DNA from: Glandiceps talaboti | Lineage: Eukaryota > Hemichordata > Enteropneusta > Spengelidae | Assembly: GCF_964340395.1 (NCBI RefSeq) | Contig: NC_135554.1 | Coordinates: 14,930,092-14,994,091, forward strand | Length of the DNA stretch: 64,000 nucleotides | Reading direction: 5' to 3' | Shown here: piece after piece, positions 13,801-31,500 of the stretch | How positions within the stretch are numbered: the stretch's first letter is position 1 | How the letters are laid out: the number at the start of each line of letters is the position of its first letter | Made by a program: the position numbers and the translations under genes | Notes under the pieces: generated by a model | Database searches by the model: none | What the model saw: only the letters and a program-made list of their open reading frames with translations | What the model was told of the DNA's origin: nothing

Positions 13801-16800
13801 ATTCTGACATAGTTTGAACAATTTGTTGGACGTGACTGGATTCTGACGTAAGCGTTTCCAAAAAGCTGACAACTTCATTGTGAGTGAGTGATGGGTAATG
13901 TTAATAAAAGTCTTGTCAGAAATCACCCTTGACGACGGGATATAGACACATGGTAGCGTATATCCCATAATAATAGATGTGGCAGAAATAAGATCACTGT
14001 CTTTCTCTTTATGTAGGGTCTACTCCAACTGTCACCATGACAACGGATGATGATTCCACTGATATAACAACTGCTACAACAACGGCCGCCACAACTAAGG
14101 CACCAGATCCTGTACCTACTACACTGTCTAATCCTGAACCCATAGAAGATTTGAAAGATGAGGGCGGGGTAGAAGCTGAACTTGGAACTTCATACGATAC
14201 TGTAAGAACACTAAAATATACGTCAGAACAGTATGGGACTACATGAATCATACCAATCTGATTAAAATCCGATGTAGATGTCGGCTAATCGTTCATTGCT
14301 ATTTTACCTTCGTTATTTTGCCTGAATTGACCTTCGTGGTACATGTTTACGTTTTTATCCTGGTCGCCATAGAGGCGATCAGGATAGCAATGAACGATTA
14401 GCCGACATCTACATCGGATTTTAATCAGATTGGAATCATACACAAGTTGTAATAAAAATAGGATCTACCTGATTACATCCAATTTCCAGAACATATCAAT
14501 ACTTATATATTATTCAATATTCAAGTCAGTTCATGAAGAATTGTCCTTTCCAATAAATTAACGAATTTAACTTTTTGAAGAAATAGCTATGTTATGTGAA
14601 TAGTGGCGGTTATTAATTTATATAAAAATATTATAGTAATGTGATTGATAACAGTTTAAAATTATTATAATCATCGAATGGCATATGTTTGTACCGTATG
14701 ATCAACAAAAACATTTATCCATGCATTCTATACAATGTAGTCAACAAATGTTAATTTCACCACTGAACATAGTTCTGCTTGCTGATGGAATATGTCGAGA
14801 TTCGATTCTTCGTCTGCAAGCAGGACTACAATGAACAGTGAAAATAACAACCAGAGACTTCCAATATTTCGATGACTGATATATATAGTAGTATCTGATA
14901 ATCTGCATTTTGTTCATTTACAGTGGGACAAGACAGAATTTAGAAATGAAATCGGAAAAACGGCAAATAAATGGTGTACAGAGAACCCCGGAGAAAATTA
15001 CTTTCCAAGTGATCCAGTGACTGTTAGGTATGAATATATTTAATTTGCCACGACTCGCAGTTACGCGGGAAATTGTTGTCTAATTTACAAGCAGGTGTGA
15101 ATAGTTTTGTAGCCAATAAGGTGTAGGAATGCTTACTGTGACAGGTGTTCATTGTCGTATATAAGTAGTAGTATACCGTCCTTAACACACACCAGATTAA
15201 AGATAAAAAAGCCTCCGATTCAGGGAAAAACACAGGAAATGTGTTCCCGATACAGTGCTAAATATGCTTAGAAAGGTGACAGTTTCTCAAAATTAAATGA
15301 ACTTGTCAAGGCACTGATGAGGCTGCACACTTTCATTCAGTTTTCAGAGCCACTAGGCTGCCGACAAAAGTTATGCGATGGGGAAAGTAGATTTCGTTAG
15401 TCTTGTCTATATGTGAGTATATAATGACAAATTACCGATAAAAAGAACAGAAAGTTAATACATCACCCAGCCCATCGAGCTTATTTGTCACTATGAGATG
15501 AAATAACCGCTGTAAAGAAATGGGAAAATGGAAAGAGGACAGTCATAACAAGTAAACAAGTAATAGTAATATGATGATATATACAAATGATTACACCTTA
15601 TGGGGATATGGGGAGTTTATAAACATTTCTAGTCAGGTGAAAAATACTTACATAAAACCCCAATTAAACTTAGTCTTATAAAATGTTACTGTTGATACAT
15701 GTTGTCATGAAAATTGTCTTCTGCCATTAGTAAGTGATGGTAAAGTATGCTTCAGTAAGTAGTATATGATATTGTCACATCTTAATATGCTATTATACAA
15801 ATTACTACCCCATCTAACAAAATCATATTTACGTACAGAATTGGGTCTCAAGTTGTTTTTAGCTTCTACCAACATTCGAAAAGTTTGCAAAGTTTTCCTT
15901 CTCGAAGAAACTGACAGCATTGATCTGTACAACCATTTCCTCATTTGACAGTAACTAAATGTCGATTTGATTTATTGCAGTGGCCATGACGTAGTAGTGT
16001 ATGATGAAGGCAGTTGTTCCGATTATACTGGTTACAATTGTAAAGACGATAAGAATATGGTTGCAGCATTCTATATAACAAAACCGAAGCAATCACACGA
16101 CCTTCTCATGGACAGCAACTCCTTGAGCAAAATGTTACAAACGTACGAGAAGGAATTAGAAGATGCTCTTGGTTACACTGTATCTGTACCTGAGATAACT
16201 GATGATGACGATGGTAATGATCTGTTACTAGAACCATGGGTCATTGCTCTTATTCTATTTCTGATAGTGTCAGCAATAGTGGTCTTGATCATCGTCTGGG
16301 TGTGGTATCGTAGGAAGAAGAGGTATGTACACTAATAGGATTGTGGGACATTTTATTCAGCTTTATTTTTTGGAATGGGATAATTTTTCAATATTATGAT
16401 ATGTATTTGAGAATTACAGCATTTTGTAGCATGTATGATACTGGTGACATAGATACAGACAGAGTTATATTTGATTATCTTTAATATTAGACAGGGAAAT
16501 TAGGCATGTTGCTTCATGACCATATAAATTTGACCGAAGTCATTGTTAGTACACGTGTTGCATTATTGGCATTTACAGGTTGGAGAAAATGTTCCCTGAT
16601 GACATGGATGAAGTACTGAAGCATACAGCAACTGGTAATGGCAAGAGTGCTGGTCCTCTTCCGGGAATGAAAGATGAGGGCACTCTAGTATACCAGGCAT
16701 GGATAAAGAATGCTATGAATCAAGATGAAGTGTCTACTCAAGTGCGTAAAGGAGATATAGAGAAAGAAATGAATGACGTGGAATCCAGCAAGGCTGACCG

Positions 16801-17802
16801 TCCTGATGTCATCGTTGCCAGGGTTACACACGAAGATGAAACCAAGGTTACAGAGACTCCTAGTGTTACTACTGCTAGTATTGAATCTACACCAGTCAGT
16901 ACAATTGATGTTGTGGCAGAAATGCCAAAAGATCCTCCACATTATGAACAAATAACAGATTCCACCTCACCTCCCCCTCCCCCAGTACAAACACAATCTG
17001 CAGAACCCCCAACAGAATCAGATGAACCACTTCCTGCACCACCACCTGAAGCAGAAACAGAAGCACTAAATCAGTTGGATAATTTAATAGCAGAAGGCGG
17101 GTATGTATAGTATAACTTTCAATAGTCATGTAGTATCAGGTATGAATAACATACTCTACTCAAATATATATCCCTCGTCATGTAATTGGTCCAAATGAAT
17201 ATAGCTGGTCTGTGATGTCATTGGTCAGGTTGATATAGCTGGTCTGTGATGTCATTGGTCAGGTTGATATAGCTGATCTGTGATGTCATTGGTCAGGTTG
17301 ATATAGCAGGTATGTGATGTCATTGGTCGGGTTGATATAGCTGGTCTGTGATGTCATTGGTCAGGTTGATATAGCAGGTATGTGATATCATTGGTCAGGT
17401 TGATATAGCTGGTCTGTGATGTCATTGGTCAGGTTGATATAGCTGGTCTGTGATGTCATTGGTCAGGTTGATATAGTTGGTCTGTGATGTCATTGGTCAA
17501 GTTCATATAACTGGCATGTGATCGTTGTGATGTCATTGGTCAGGTTTATATAACTGGCTTATGAATGAACAGCTTTCAGCGATGTCATTGTTCACTTAAA
17601 ATACAACAAAATGATAAGGCCTGGGTAAAGGTATCTTGTTGATGATGTCACATACATATTATTTGATTGACAATAATATTCTATTATCCTTCTTTCTAGG
17701 CAACCATCTTCTCCACTAACCTATGATAATCCAGCGTATGAAGTAGTCGATGAAGATACTGGCACAGAGTTGAAAGATGGCTCAATGACTACAGCGTTGT
17801 AG
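7828..17802 (+). CDS. type I membrane protein, 440 aa, Thr-rich stalk and Pro-rich tail (unrecognised)
   Basis: Six exons join in frame: 7828-7894, 14017-14201, 14924-15027, 15981-16322, 16579-17100 and 17700-17802 (1323 nt), all with GT-AG borders. Residues 1-21 form a signal peptide (basic start, hydrophobic core, cleavage near CHA-Q). Residues 24-65 are Thr/Asp/Pro-rich, a likely O-glycosylated stalk. Residues about 85-190 form a compact ectodomain with Cys102, Cys131 and Cys139; the alternation of helix, strands (DVVVYDEG, NMVAAFYIT) and a second helix (SLSKMLQTYEKELEDALG) recalls SEA-like folds, but that is a guess. Residues 206-227 are the TM helix, followed by YRRKKR. The tail (228-440) is acidic and Pro-rich, contains YDNPAY (NPxY type, PTB or SH2 docking) and ends TTAL, a class I PDZ-type C-terminus. 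Intron 1 is 6.1 kb. The ATG is the only one that gives a signal peptide. The gene is confident; the function is unknown, perhaps a cell-surface adhesion or signalling protein. Confidence 0.82.
9426..9686. mobile_element. foldback (MITE-like) element in intron 1
   Basis: Two arms of about 110 bp are inverted copies around a loop of about 30 bp. The ends are CACTTGATACCCGAGATATG and its inverse CATATCTCGGGTATCAAGTG, with small mismatches further in. No transposase is present. A target-site duplication is not clear. Confidence 0.75.
11017..11232. repeat. 47-bp minisatellite
   Basis: About 4.5 near-identical copies of a unit containing GGGTTGTAGTTACATTATT and CTGACCACAGTCACTTG. It lies in intron 1 of the membrane-protein gene. 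Confidence 0.93.
14254..14432. mobile_element. MITE with perfect termini and 9-bp target-site duplication
   Basis: The element starts CAATCTGATTAAAATCC and ends with its inverse complement. The inverted repeats run about 50 bp, and the middle holds a second palindrome around GGTCGCCATAGAGGCGATC. The 9-bp direct repeat GAATCATAC flanks it at 14245-14253 and 14433-14441. A 9-bp duplication fits Mutator-like elements; an 8-bp reading would suit hAT. The element lies 52 bp after the donor of exon 2 of the membrane-protein gene, and the near identity of its arms suggests a recent insertion. Confidence 0.88.
17190..17560. repeat. 34-bp minisatellite in intron 5
   Basis: About 11 copies of a unit with GATGTCATTGGTCAGGTTGA and TATAGCTGGTCT. 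It lies between the last two coding exons of the membrane-protein gene. Each unit carries ATTGG, the inverse of a CCAAT word. Confidence 0.93.
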
Positions 17803-18789
17803 AAATAGAAGTAGTTTTTTTATATTTCAGCATAAGAATGACTCATATCAGAGTATATTATACATGACGACATTATTACAAAGAAAAGTTTGTACTCATA
17901 ATACCCAATAAATTATATGAGTTGACACCTGATAAGTAATCCCATGTAGAATTACTCTATTTGTTTTCGTTTTGGTCAAAGTTCTTTGTACTTTCTGGCA
18001 ACCGTTAGACTGTGCTATTCTAACTATATAAATGCTGTATGTAAAAATTTCTATAATTTTATGAAAGTTTTATAAATATTTTTCATGAGACAAATTAAAT
18101 ATTATCTTGAGCAAAAAAAAGTGATGATAGAAATGTGTATAAAAACAAATTTCAGAAATTGAAGTCCTTTTTTGATTTTAGTTTATTCAAGATCAAGAGG
18201 TATTTTAGCTGTTTTATGTTTGTTTTATTTAGTTGAGAAATCATTGTTTTTTTTCTTCTGTTTTTGACAAATTTGGTGCTAATACAGGGTGAAATATGGG
18301 TTGAATATCAGGAATGGTGTGAACAAGTGTATTATTAATATCATCATTATTAAATTATACAATCTTTGTACGTTGGTCTTAAATAAAAGCAAGATTTATC
18401 CTACTTGAAATGTTGTCATGACAACTTGTATGGAGTATTTATTCAATAATGTATATAGTTCACAACTTAACAGTGATTTCCATATTATCTCAAATGAATG
18501 GGTTGATTTCTCCTTCTTCTACAGCATAGATTGCTCAAAAGTCATGTTCTTGTGTGAAAAGACAAAGTTCGGCTCCTTGCTGCCATTTCCATGGAAACAA
18601 TAATTGTTGTATAATTTGACCAATGGTTGTATATGTTATTTAAATTTGTGGTTTAGCTTTGGAACAAGATGTCTTCAACCTGTACATTATTGACAGTAGT
18701 CATTTTGTATAATAACTAGGAAAGCATCAATAACTTTATAGTTTTCATAAGTTTCAAATACAAGGACAAACTTAAAATAAGGGTTTCTT

Positions 18790-19082
18790 TGGTATGTATG
18801 CGTATGTGTATGTCTGTATGTCTGTATGTCTGTATGTATGTATGTATGTATGTATGTATGTATGTATGTATGTATGTATGTATGTATGTATGTATGTATG
18901 TATGTATGTATGTATGTATGTATGTATGTATGTATGATGTTTATTGCCATTGCGTTAGTCTGTTTACTCTACTCTACTCTACTCTACTCTGCTCTACTCT
19001 ACTCTACCCTACTCTACCCTACTCTACTCTACTCTACTCTACTCTACTCTACTCTACTCTACTCTACTCTACTCTACTCTAC
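18790..19082. repeat. (GTAT)n followed by (CTACT)n
   Basis: About 140 bp of GTAT units up to 18935, then from 18960 about 120 bp of ACTCT/CTACT pentamers. It is simple sequence open in several frames. Confidence 0.96.
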
Positions 19083-19977
19083 CAATAAAAACACAACAAC
19101 ATAATCTGTTCTCAATATCTCTTCACGCTATTTCTGAAAATGAAATGTCTCTTCCAGACGTTATTCATAAAATTTCAGCCCGATACCTTGATAACCTTTT
19201 GATTGGGGGGGGGGGGGGGGGGGGGCTGGAGGACTTTGCACCCGACAACAATTTTTTTCCTTTCCGAGAGCAACTACACAGAATTTTTTTTTTGGGCCAA
19301 GTAGGTGCAGCAAATTTAAAAAAATAATATATCCTTTAAATTTGACTTTACACCACATCGTGTCGTGTAACTTTTTATTTTTGAAATTAAGTTTCCTCAT
19401 AACAGGAGACATGCATGATGAATGTAACTTATTTCAAAAGTAAGAGGTAACAATGAGGGAGCCATGTGGGGAGGGTGTGGGAGGGGGTCTGGAACTAAAA
19501 AAATGTTTTGTGATGCTATAAAAGTAACATGTCAAGTTGGCAACAACTTCATGCTAGTTAAACTTTGAACCAAATTACAAGAGTGTGGGGTGGGGGTGGG
19601 TACGGGAGGAAATTAAGAACTAAAAGGGTGTTATCTGGTGTTATTTTAAAATTTCAAGGTGATAACAATACCCTTTCCTGATCACAATTGAAATTTGAAT
19701 TCAGAAAACTAACATAAAAAAAATCTTCAAAGTATATTGTTTGTTGCACGCCAATACCACATTTACAATTGTTTCATCATGAAAGACATGTACCTGGGAA
19801 TTTGACATTCGTAGCCAGTTTCTGCACTTGCACCACAACAATTTTGTTTTAGCTCATACCCTGGAAACAATTTTTTTTGCTGTCTTGAGTTGGTCAGCAA
19901 CTTTTGTTTCCTGCTTTGGGCTGGCGACAAGTTTTTTTTCGGAAAATCCTTCAGCCCCCTCCCCATAAATCAAATGG

Positions 19978-20149
19978 TGAATAAAAGAGAATAACGTACC
20001 CCTATTGTGTCATTGTCTATCTTTGAATGCATATATCTTGAGTATGTACACTACGTACATACACGTAGTATACATACTCAAGATAGCTCTTCTGTTACAT
20101 TCAAAGATGGACAATGACACAATAAGGGTACGTTAGTCTCTTTTATTCA
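19978..20149. mobile_element. foldback (MITE-like) element
   Basis: The left end TGAATAAAAGAGA mirrors the right end TCTCTTTTATTCA. Arms of about 75 bp include TATTGTGTCATTGTC and its inverse, and the centre is a further palindrome (ACTACGTACATACACGTAGT). There is no coding capacity and no clear target-site duplication. Confidence 0.72.
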
Positions 20150-20383
20150 TATTATCAGTTCAAGTGCCTGTGTGTACTCCTTAGTACTGAATATTAAAAA
20201 GTGGCTTTTGTTTATTAATTTCATGGTGAGATTGCAATATTTTAATAGTCTTTTTGTAACTGGTGTTTTACATTGTAATAGATTATCATTCAGTATATTC
20301 TGTTTTGTTTATGTAAATTTATGGGAATGTTTTTGGCTGGAAATAACAGCGCCGCCACCAGGTGACCCAGAGAAAATTTGGGT

Positions 20384-20392
20384 AAAATGGCG
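20384..20392 (+). promoter_or_regulatory. YY1-like motif upstream of SMIM7
   Basis: AAAATGGCG lies 131 bp before the SMIM7 start codon, just after a GC-rich patch. This matches the core of the YY1 site often found near transcription starts of housekeeping genes. The same word occurs before CWC27 and HMGXB4. Binding is an inference. Confidence 0.4.
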
Positions 20393-20522
20393 TCTTCCAC
20401 TTAACTCCAACCAAAACGCCACAGTTTATTTATTGAAGAGGTAGTCGAGAAAGAAGATACGGCACGTATTTATATCCACGACATTGTATTTTAAATAGGA
20501 GTAACTTATCAAAGTTATAACA

Positions 20523-23700
<3,178 letters not shown>

Positions 23701-24450
23701 ACGTCACCAGGAATGGTTTTCTATCTACATTAACAACAGGATATATTGGACATCTGTAAATACGACATTACCGTGTTGCATCGCTAAAAATCTCTGTATG
23801 AAAAGTTATTCCGGTTTACATTGAAAGAAAACCTACTTACACTTGAATCATTTTGTAAAGAACACATATCAGGAAAGTCATGTTGTTCTTATTTTGTCAA
23901 AACCACAACTTCTGTTGATCTACCCAGAGTTCTGTAGTTCGCTTTATGTTCTGTAGATTCCATTCATGTGAACTGTATTTATTTTGTATATAAAGAAAGA
24001 TGCTCTATGGATATCTTTATCATCCAATGCATCTAGGGGACTTTGTTGTATAGCATAACAATGAAATAGAAGGTCCAAAACACAAGATTTTCAGTACACA
24101 TTCAATGTTGTAGATTGTCACAGTGTCATTGGGTTAGCACATTACTTGTGGTAAAGTAAGAAAACTTGAGAGGCATTCACACATTGAAAGAAAAGACATC
24201 CATATATGTGTTTAGGAAGAGAACAGCTGCTGTCTGGTGACTGATAACAGCTAGGTATATTGTTAATCTGATCTGATGTGGTGAATAAGGCTTAATTTGT
24301 TTTTATGTACCTTTATTTCTTTTTGTTTAGTTTCAATTTTGTTATTCTGAGAGTGAGCGTCTTCTTCCCACATCTGATGTGGGAATGAGGTGATCATTCA
24401 CGGAACACCAATTTGGAAAGAAATGACAATATACAAAGGAAATAGAGGTA

Positions 24451-24456
24451 AATAAA
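24451..24456 (+). terminator. candidate SMIM7 polyadenylation signal
   Basis: Canonical AATAAA about 750 bp after the SMIM7 stop. Further AATAAA words at 24565 and 24725 are alternatives. Confidence 0.4.
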
Positions 24457-24765
24457 GAAATCATGGCATATTCCTTCATCAGATTGGAAGTGTTGTGTAC
24501 AGTCAGCGACAGTACAGGTACAGAAATAGCTTCTTAATATTTACCTTTGTAAGGGAGGAGATAATAAACGGATTTTATATATGATAATTTAGTGATACTG
24601 ATGAGATATGAAATGGAGGGATCCTAAATACCAGAAATGTGCTCTTTTGTGTTTTGTCAGACTTTGACATGTAATCAGAAATATTTGTATCTAAAATTTT
24701 GGGTGTTAAGGCAAACTTATAATAATAAAATATGCAACTACATGTATATGGGTCTAAAAGAAGTT

Positions 24766-24771
24766 TTTATT
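24766..24771 (-). terminator. candidate SREK1IP1 polyadenylation signal
   Basis: TTTATT on the plus strand reads AATAAA on the minus strand, about 325 bp after the SREK1IP1 stop. Confidence 0.4.
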
Positions 24772-25096
24772 ACAAAAAAATGAAAAATATACCAAGTGTG
24801 GTCCAAAAAGACAAACAACATTTACTGATAACAATGGCAGCCTGTATGTGAGAGTCATGGAAATAGTTGATGGCTGTATTCACAAATCATAGCGGTGAAA
24901 TGTTTCAAGACTCTGTCATATTTCATCTGTATTCAGTGCCCTAGTATACTGAACTGACTAAAAATACTTTTGTTCAAATCAATCTGTAACAGACAATTTT
25001 GACTCTCAACTGAACACCAACACCCCCCCCCCCCCTGTTCATATTTGAGTATCCTTTAGTTTGTGCCAAGCACTGAAACGTCTGGTTTGAATTTCA

Positions 25097-28116
<3,020 letters not shown>

Positions 28117-28569
28117 GATCACCGTCTTTTAACTGTTGTACCGAGACGTACACTAACGACACATAAACGTACGTAAGTGTCTTCCCGCAACTAAGTTGAC
28201 CTGACTTTGACCCCAAATAGTCTACCATCAATCCCGAAATATTGTTTGTGTACCAGGATGCATCCCTTCGAATCGCTAACCCTGGTTCCGCTCATCGTCA
28301 CAAAGTTCGGAAAAAAAAAAAAGACTTTAAATTTCATTAAATTGACAAGTTTACTAATTATTATTCTTTAAATGAAAAAGCCAATTTACAGAAAATTAAA
28401 CGAGAAAGTCCATTTTCGCACACTGTGCTGCCCAAAAAGGCTCTTGGGTAAATACTGAAGCACCAAGTATATGGTAATAAAAATGGCTGCGCCCAGTGAC
28501 AATGAACGGGAACGGCTGTTGCTGTTTTGATTACGTTTCCAACTGAAATACTGACGATAGAAACTAAAC
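28117..28569. promoter_or_regulatory. shared divergent promoter of SREK1IP1 and CWC27
   Basis: The two start codons face apart across 453 bp. The interval is richer in GC and CG than its surroundings in places (28130-28310) and carries AAAAATGGCTGC at 28479-28490, a YY1-like word about 80 bp before the CWC27 ATG. A bidirectional promoter is inferred from the layout; transcription starts cannot be read directly. Confidence 0.65.
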
Positions 28570-31500
28570 ATGAGTAATATTTATATCTCAGAACCTCCAA
28601 CAAGCGGAAAGGTATGTTAATTTTCCTTGCTGAGTAGTTCATACTTTACAATGAACCTTTTACGTGACACATGCAATGCAAGTGGCATGTTCAGATGTAA
28701 ACATATTTCTACACATCTTTTGTGGTTCTCCAGGTGTTGGAGGAAAGTAATTGAACTGAACTGAACGTGGTTTCTTTATTTTGTTCTTACAAAGTCTGTG
28801 TGCTTTCCTTATGTTTCCCATGCAATGTGACTCCTAAAGCAGATTTGGTTGCTGTAAGTGTCAATTATGATACTGATATCCGGGGTTCTACTTCCATGCT
28901 TTAGGCAACCGTGTAATCCTGCTTGCATACGGAGTAAGTCATCCCGTGCAACTCACAGCTTTACGCGGTACGGTGATTACAAACATAAGGAAAGCAGGCA
29001 GACTTTGTTGAGATTGTAAATCCCAAGGATTGTAGATATGTGAAATATTGTAATAAAGCAAATCATGCCTTCTGCTTCCTAATTTAATAGATCAGATTGG
29101 GGGTGGGTTTTTTTTTTTTTTTACATAATGTAGTATGCATGGTGATCTATACTACAATGTTTAGGAGACCCTATTATTACATCAACTGTGCTAACAATGC
29201 TGGAAGATGATTATATACCTTTGAAGGCATTTAATTAATTTACAACTGCCTGTCAATATTTGCTTTGGGTTGTCAGTGGCTGAGTGGTTAATTAAACCAC
29301 TTGTGGCCATAGGTTGAACCTTAGTCTGGGTTTGATTAAATTTGCCACAAGACTGGGGGTCATTCAGTTTGACTCTACTGAACAACGCAGATTTTCCCTG
29401 GGTATATCCAGTATTATTATTATTTTTATTATTAATTACTAATAATATGCACATTGCTATAGCTATTTGCATTTGTACACATGGAAGTCTATTGCAGGAG
29501 TCTTTCAGGTGAAACACATGTGGATGACTCACAATAGAAAAGGGGTTCGGAAAACAGCAGTAATAGAAATGACAATACAAGCAAGTAGTAGTATACACTG
29601 GGAACTCTGTTCTTTATATGTACGCACACTCCAACTTGTAACTGAAACTTACATCACACAAGAAATTTTGATTTGATCGTCTGCCTTATCGTCAGGCTGC
29701 ATGCTGATTGGTTGATTATATATGACGTATGACTATATAATGAGTTCATCAGAAACGGCAACAATGTTAACAACAACAACGTATAACACAAAATATGAAT
29801 CAATAAATGTAATTCACGACAACACATAATAGACCGGGGCATCTCTTGGCTTGTACTTCCATTGCTGTAAAGTGACCTGGTGCTTTCAAAATTATGTTTT
29901 AAATGACATTGTACGTTTCATATTTTGTACAGGTTCTCCTGAAAACCACAGCAGGTGAAATTGACATAGAGTTATGGTCTAAGGAAACACCTAAAGCTTG
30001 CCGTAACTTTGTCCAGCTATGTATGGAAGGCTATTACAATGGCACTGTATTCCACCGTGTCATTCAAAATTTCATCATCCAGGGAGGAGATCCCACAGGG
30101 ACAGGAGAAGGTGGGGAATCCATCTATGGAAAACCATTCAAGGTAAGGTAATCAGTTACTCTAGGCAGTAACTGTGGTAATCAGTTACTCTAGGCAGTAA
30201 CTGTGGTAATCAGTTACTGTTGGCAGTAACCTGTGGTAATCAGTTACTGTTGGCAGTCACCAGTGGTAATCAGCTACTGTTGGCAGTAACCTGTGGTAAT
30301 CAGCTACTGTTGGCAGTAACTGTGGTAATCAGCTACTGTTGGCAGTAACTGTGGTAATCAGCTACTGTTGGCAGTAACCTGTGGTAATCAGTTACTCTAG
30401 GCAGTAACCTGTGGTAATCAGCTACTGTTGGCAGTAACTGTGGTAATCAGCTACTGTTGGCAGTAACTGTGGTAATCAGCTACTGTTGGCAGTAACCTGT
30501 GGTAATCAGCTACTGTTGGCAGTAACCTGTGATAATCAGTTACTCTAGGCAGTAACCTGTGGTAATCAGCTACTGTTGGCAGTAACCTGTGGTAATCAGC
30601 TACCGTTGGCAGTAACTGTGGTAATCAGTTACTGTTGGCAGTAACTGTGGTAATCAGCTACTGTTGGCAGTAACATGTGGTAATCAGTTACTGTTGGCAG
30701 TAACTGTGGTAATCAGCTAGATATGGATGTATGACTGTAGTTATATAATTGCACAGCACAGAATATAAAACAATTGTAGTGAACTAGCTGTGTTTAGTTT
30801 TATTAAGTTTGGATATTATGGAGTTATTTTTTCATGAACTTTGTCAACATCCTTAGTGTAAAAAATTGCTAAACACTGAGGGAGCAGTGCTATACGATCT
30901 AATCTATCTAATTTTGAATTGTTAAATTCCATAGTAACGAATCCTTCTTGATAAATCTGCTGTATATAGGTAACCATGTTTCAAATCAAATATACCTTTA
31001 AACCTATACAACTCCCACTCTTTGTGTTTCCCATTAAAAACATTTAATGGTCCACACCATCAATATCTATTTTGTCTAATTATATTTCTCATCAAGTATC
31101 AACTTTTTACATAATTCATATATTGTTATGTCAAAATCAGGATGAATTCCACCAAAGGTTAAGGTTCACTCGTCGAGGTTTGATTGCCATGGCAAATGCG
31201 GGACCCAATGACAATGGCAGTCAGTTCTTCTTCACCCTAGACCGAGCTGAACACTTGAATCGGAAACACACACTCTTTGCAAAGGTAAGGACTCCAAGTT
31301 CTTCACCCAAGACCAAGTTGATCATTAGGTAGAACTGTCATATCTCATGCAACTGAACAGTAAGCAACAGAGATATTCTTTTTCTTGAAGGTGATCAGGA
31401 TATTTCTTCCACATATTTTTGAATTGATTACTATTCTTTGAAATCCATTCACATTGTGATGTCAGACCTATGCCACATCATATTTTATGTATCTTAGCTG

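Larger units (their letters stand above)
17803..20522. other. 3' UTR of the membrane-protein gene, then intergenic DNA to SMIM7
   Basis: A polyadenylation signal AATAAA lies at 17907-17912, about 105 bp after the stop. Beyond it are microsatellites (18790-19082), a long G run at 19204-19225 and a foldback element at 19978-20149. No exon is seen before the SMIM7 start. Confidence 0.6.
23701..25096. other. tail-to-tail 3' UTRs of SMIM7 and SREK1IP1
   Basis: There is no further exon here. On the plus strand AATAAA at 24451-24456 may end SMIM7; on the minus strand AATAAA (plus 24766-24771) may end SREK1IP1. A C run lies at 25023-25034. Confidence 0.5.
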
